Notes under the pieces: model-generated
Told to the model about the DNA's origin: nothing
Database searches by the model: none
The model's input: only the letters and a program-made list of their open reading frames with translations
Translations under genes and position numbers: made by a program
DNA from: Victivallales bacterium
GTDB taxonomy: Bacteria; Verrucomicrobiota; Lentisphaeria; Oligosphaerales; Oligosphaeraceae
Direction of reading: 5' to 3'
Length of the DNA: 15,374 bases
Assembly: GCA_017615955.1 (NCBI GenBank)
Contig: JAFZZD010000800.1
Coordinates: 1-15,374 of the forward strand
In this document: piece by piece, positions 15,141-15,374 of the stretch
Position numbering within the stretch: the stretch's first letter is position 1
How the letters are laid out: the number at the start of each line of letters is the position of its first letter

Positions 15141-15374
15141 TTATTTTATAAATGCTCTGTTCCCCAAGAGGGTAGGTAATGGGCGCGCCGCAGGGCGCAA
15201 CCATGCGTAACCCCAGGCCAGCTGCGCCTTAAGATACTGTCCTTCGTTCAGATACACGTAGCCCAGATAGTACCAGGCGGGAGCGTATTCGGGGAAAGCG
15301 TCCGTAAGGTGCTCGTAGTACTCCGCGGCCTCGGACTTAAGTATCCTGATCAGGTCCGCGTCTTCCTCCGATCC
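15141..15374 (-). pseudogene. TPR-repeat protein, 5' part outside window; C-terminus likely truncated by a repeat
   Basis: An open frame enters from the right edge with 77 codons before a TAA at 15143-15141. It encodes an acidic helical start, then AEYYEHLTDAFPEYAPAW and YYLGYVYLNEGQYLKAQLAW, a clear TPR unit (W, LG, Y and A at consensus spacing). The expected next TPR helix is absent: after QLAW the last ~26 codons (GYAWLRPAARPLPTLLGN...) are read through the repeat copy at 15154-15212. The natural end was therefore probably lost when the repeat arrived, but the upstream part may still make a functional, differently terminated protein. Calling it broken is an inference; the frame itself is intact to the window edge. 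Confidence 0.5.
15154..15212 (-). repeat. Third copy of the TTCCCC-GTAGGTAAT repeat
   Basis: It shares GTTCCCCAAGAGG-TAGGTAAT with the 14906 copy in the same orientation, and its hairpin (15185-15198, arms GCGCC/GGCGC, loop GCAG) differs in sequence but keeps its place. It ends in ATGCGTAACC (15203-15212), a decamer also present at 15042-15051. The copy overlaps the 3' end of the TPR-type frame. Confidence 0.6.

Overview
The window looks like accessory and core-envelope DNA of a Lentisphaerae-type member of the PVC superphylum (Victivallis-like). Three things suggest this: a pseudopilin-like protein with both a prepilin N-terminus and an H-X9-DG motif, a signature expanded in Lentisphaerae and Planctomycetes; a DUF4159 protein next to MoxR, DUF58 and VWA genes; and secreted glycoside hydrolases grouped with the pseudopilin. 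This is inferred from gene families only, since there is no rRNA in the window.

Left half, minus strand (1-4485): a probable operon read right to left from a good sigma70-like promoter (4457-4485). It encodes a small secreted beta-rich protein, an H-X9-DG pseudopilin, a GH4 alpha-galactosidase and a secreted GH71/GH99-like glycoside hydrolase that runs off the left edge. Together they look like a small carbohydrate-use locus: outer enzyme, surface or filament protein, and a cytoplasmic NAD/metal-dependent glycosidase.

Middle gap (4384-5005): a divergent intergenic region. It carries both candidate promoters and a 307-bp element with about 32-bp terminal inverted repeats around an octamer-repeat core.

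Right half, plus strand (5006-14830): six co-directional genes. They are a secreted PA14-like/TPR protein, a secreted protein with two DUF4159 modules, a MoxR AAA+ ATPase, a DUF58 protein, a BatA-type membrane VWA protein and a second membrane VWA protein with a glutamine-amidotransferase-like domain. The last three are coupled (1-nt overlap, then zero spacing). This is a MoxR/Bat-type envelope module. A 'hydrophobic strand, then GG turn' Rossmann-like module appears four times in three of the proteins, which suggests they share a binding mode.

The gaps between the first four plus-strand genes hold dispersed repeats: two inverted copies of an AACGCAGAGGCGCAG...ATCTGTGGAT repeat on either side of the DUF4159-MoxR pair, and a nested palindromic element before moxR. 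After the operon (14831-15215) is a block of short repeats with varied stable hairpins. One copy supplies the last codons of a TPR-type reading frame that enters from the right edge and appears truncated by it.
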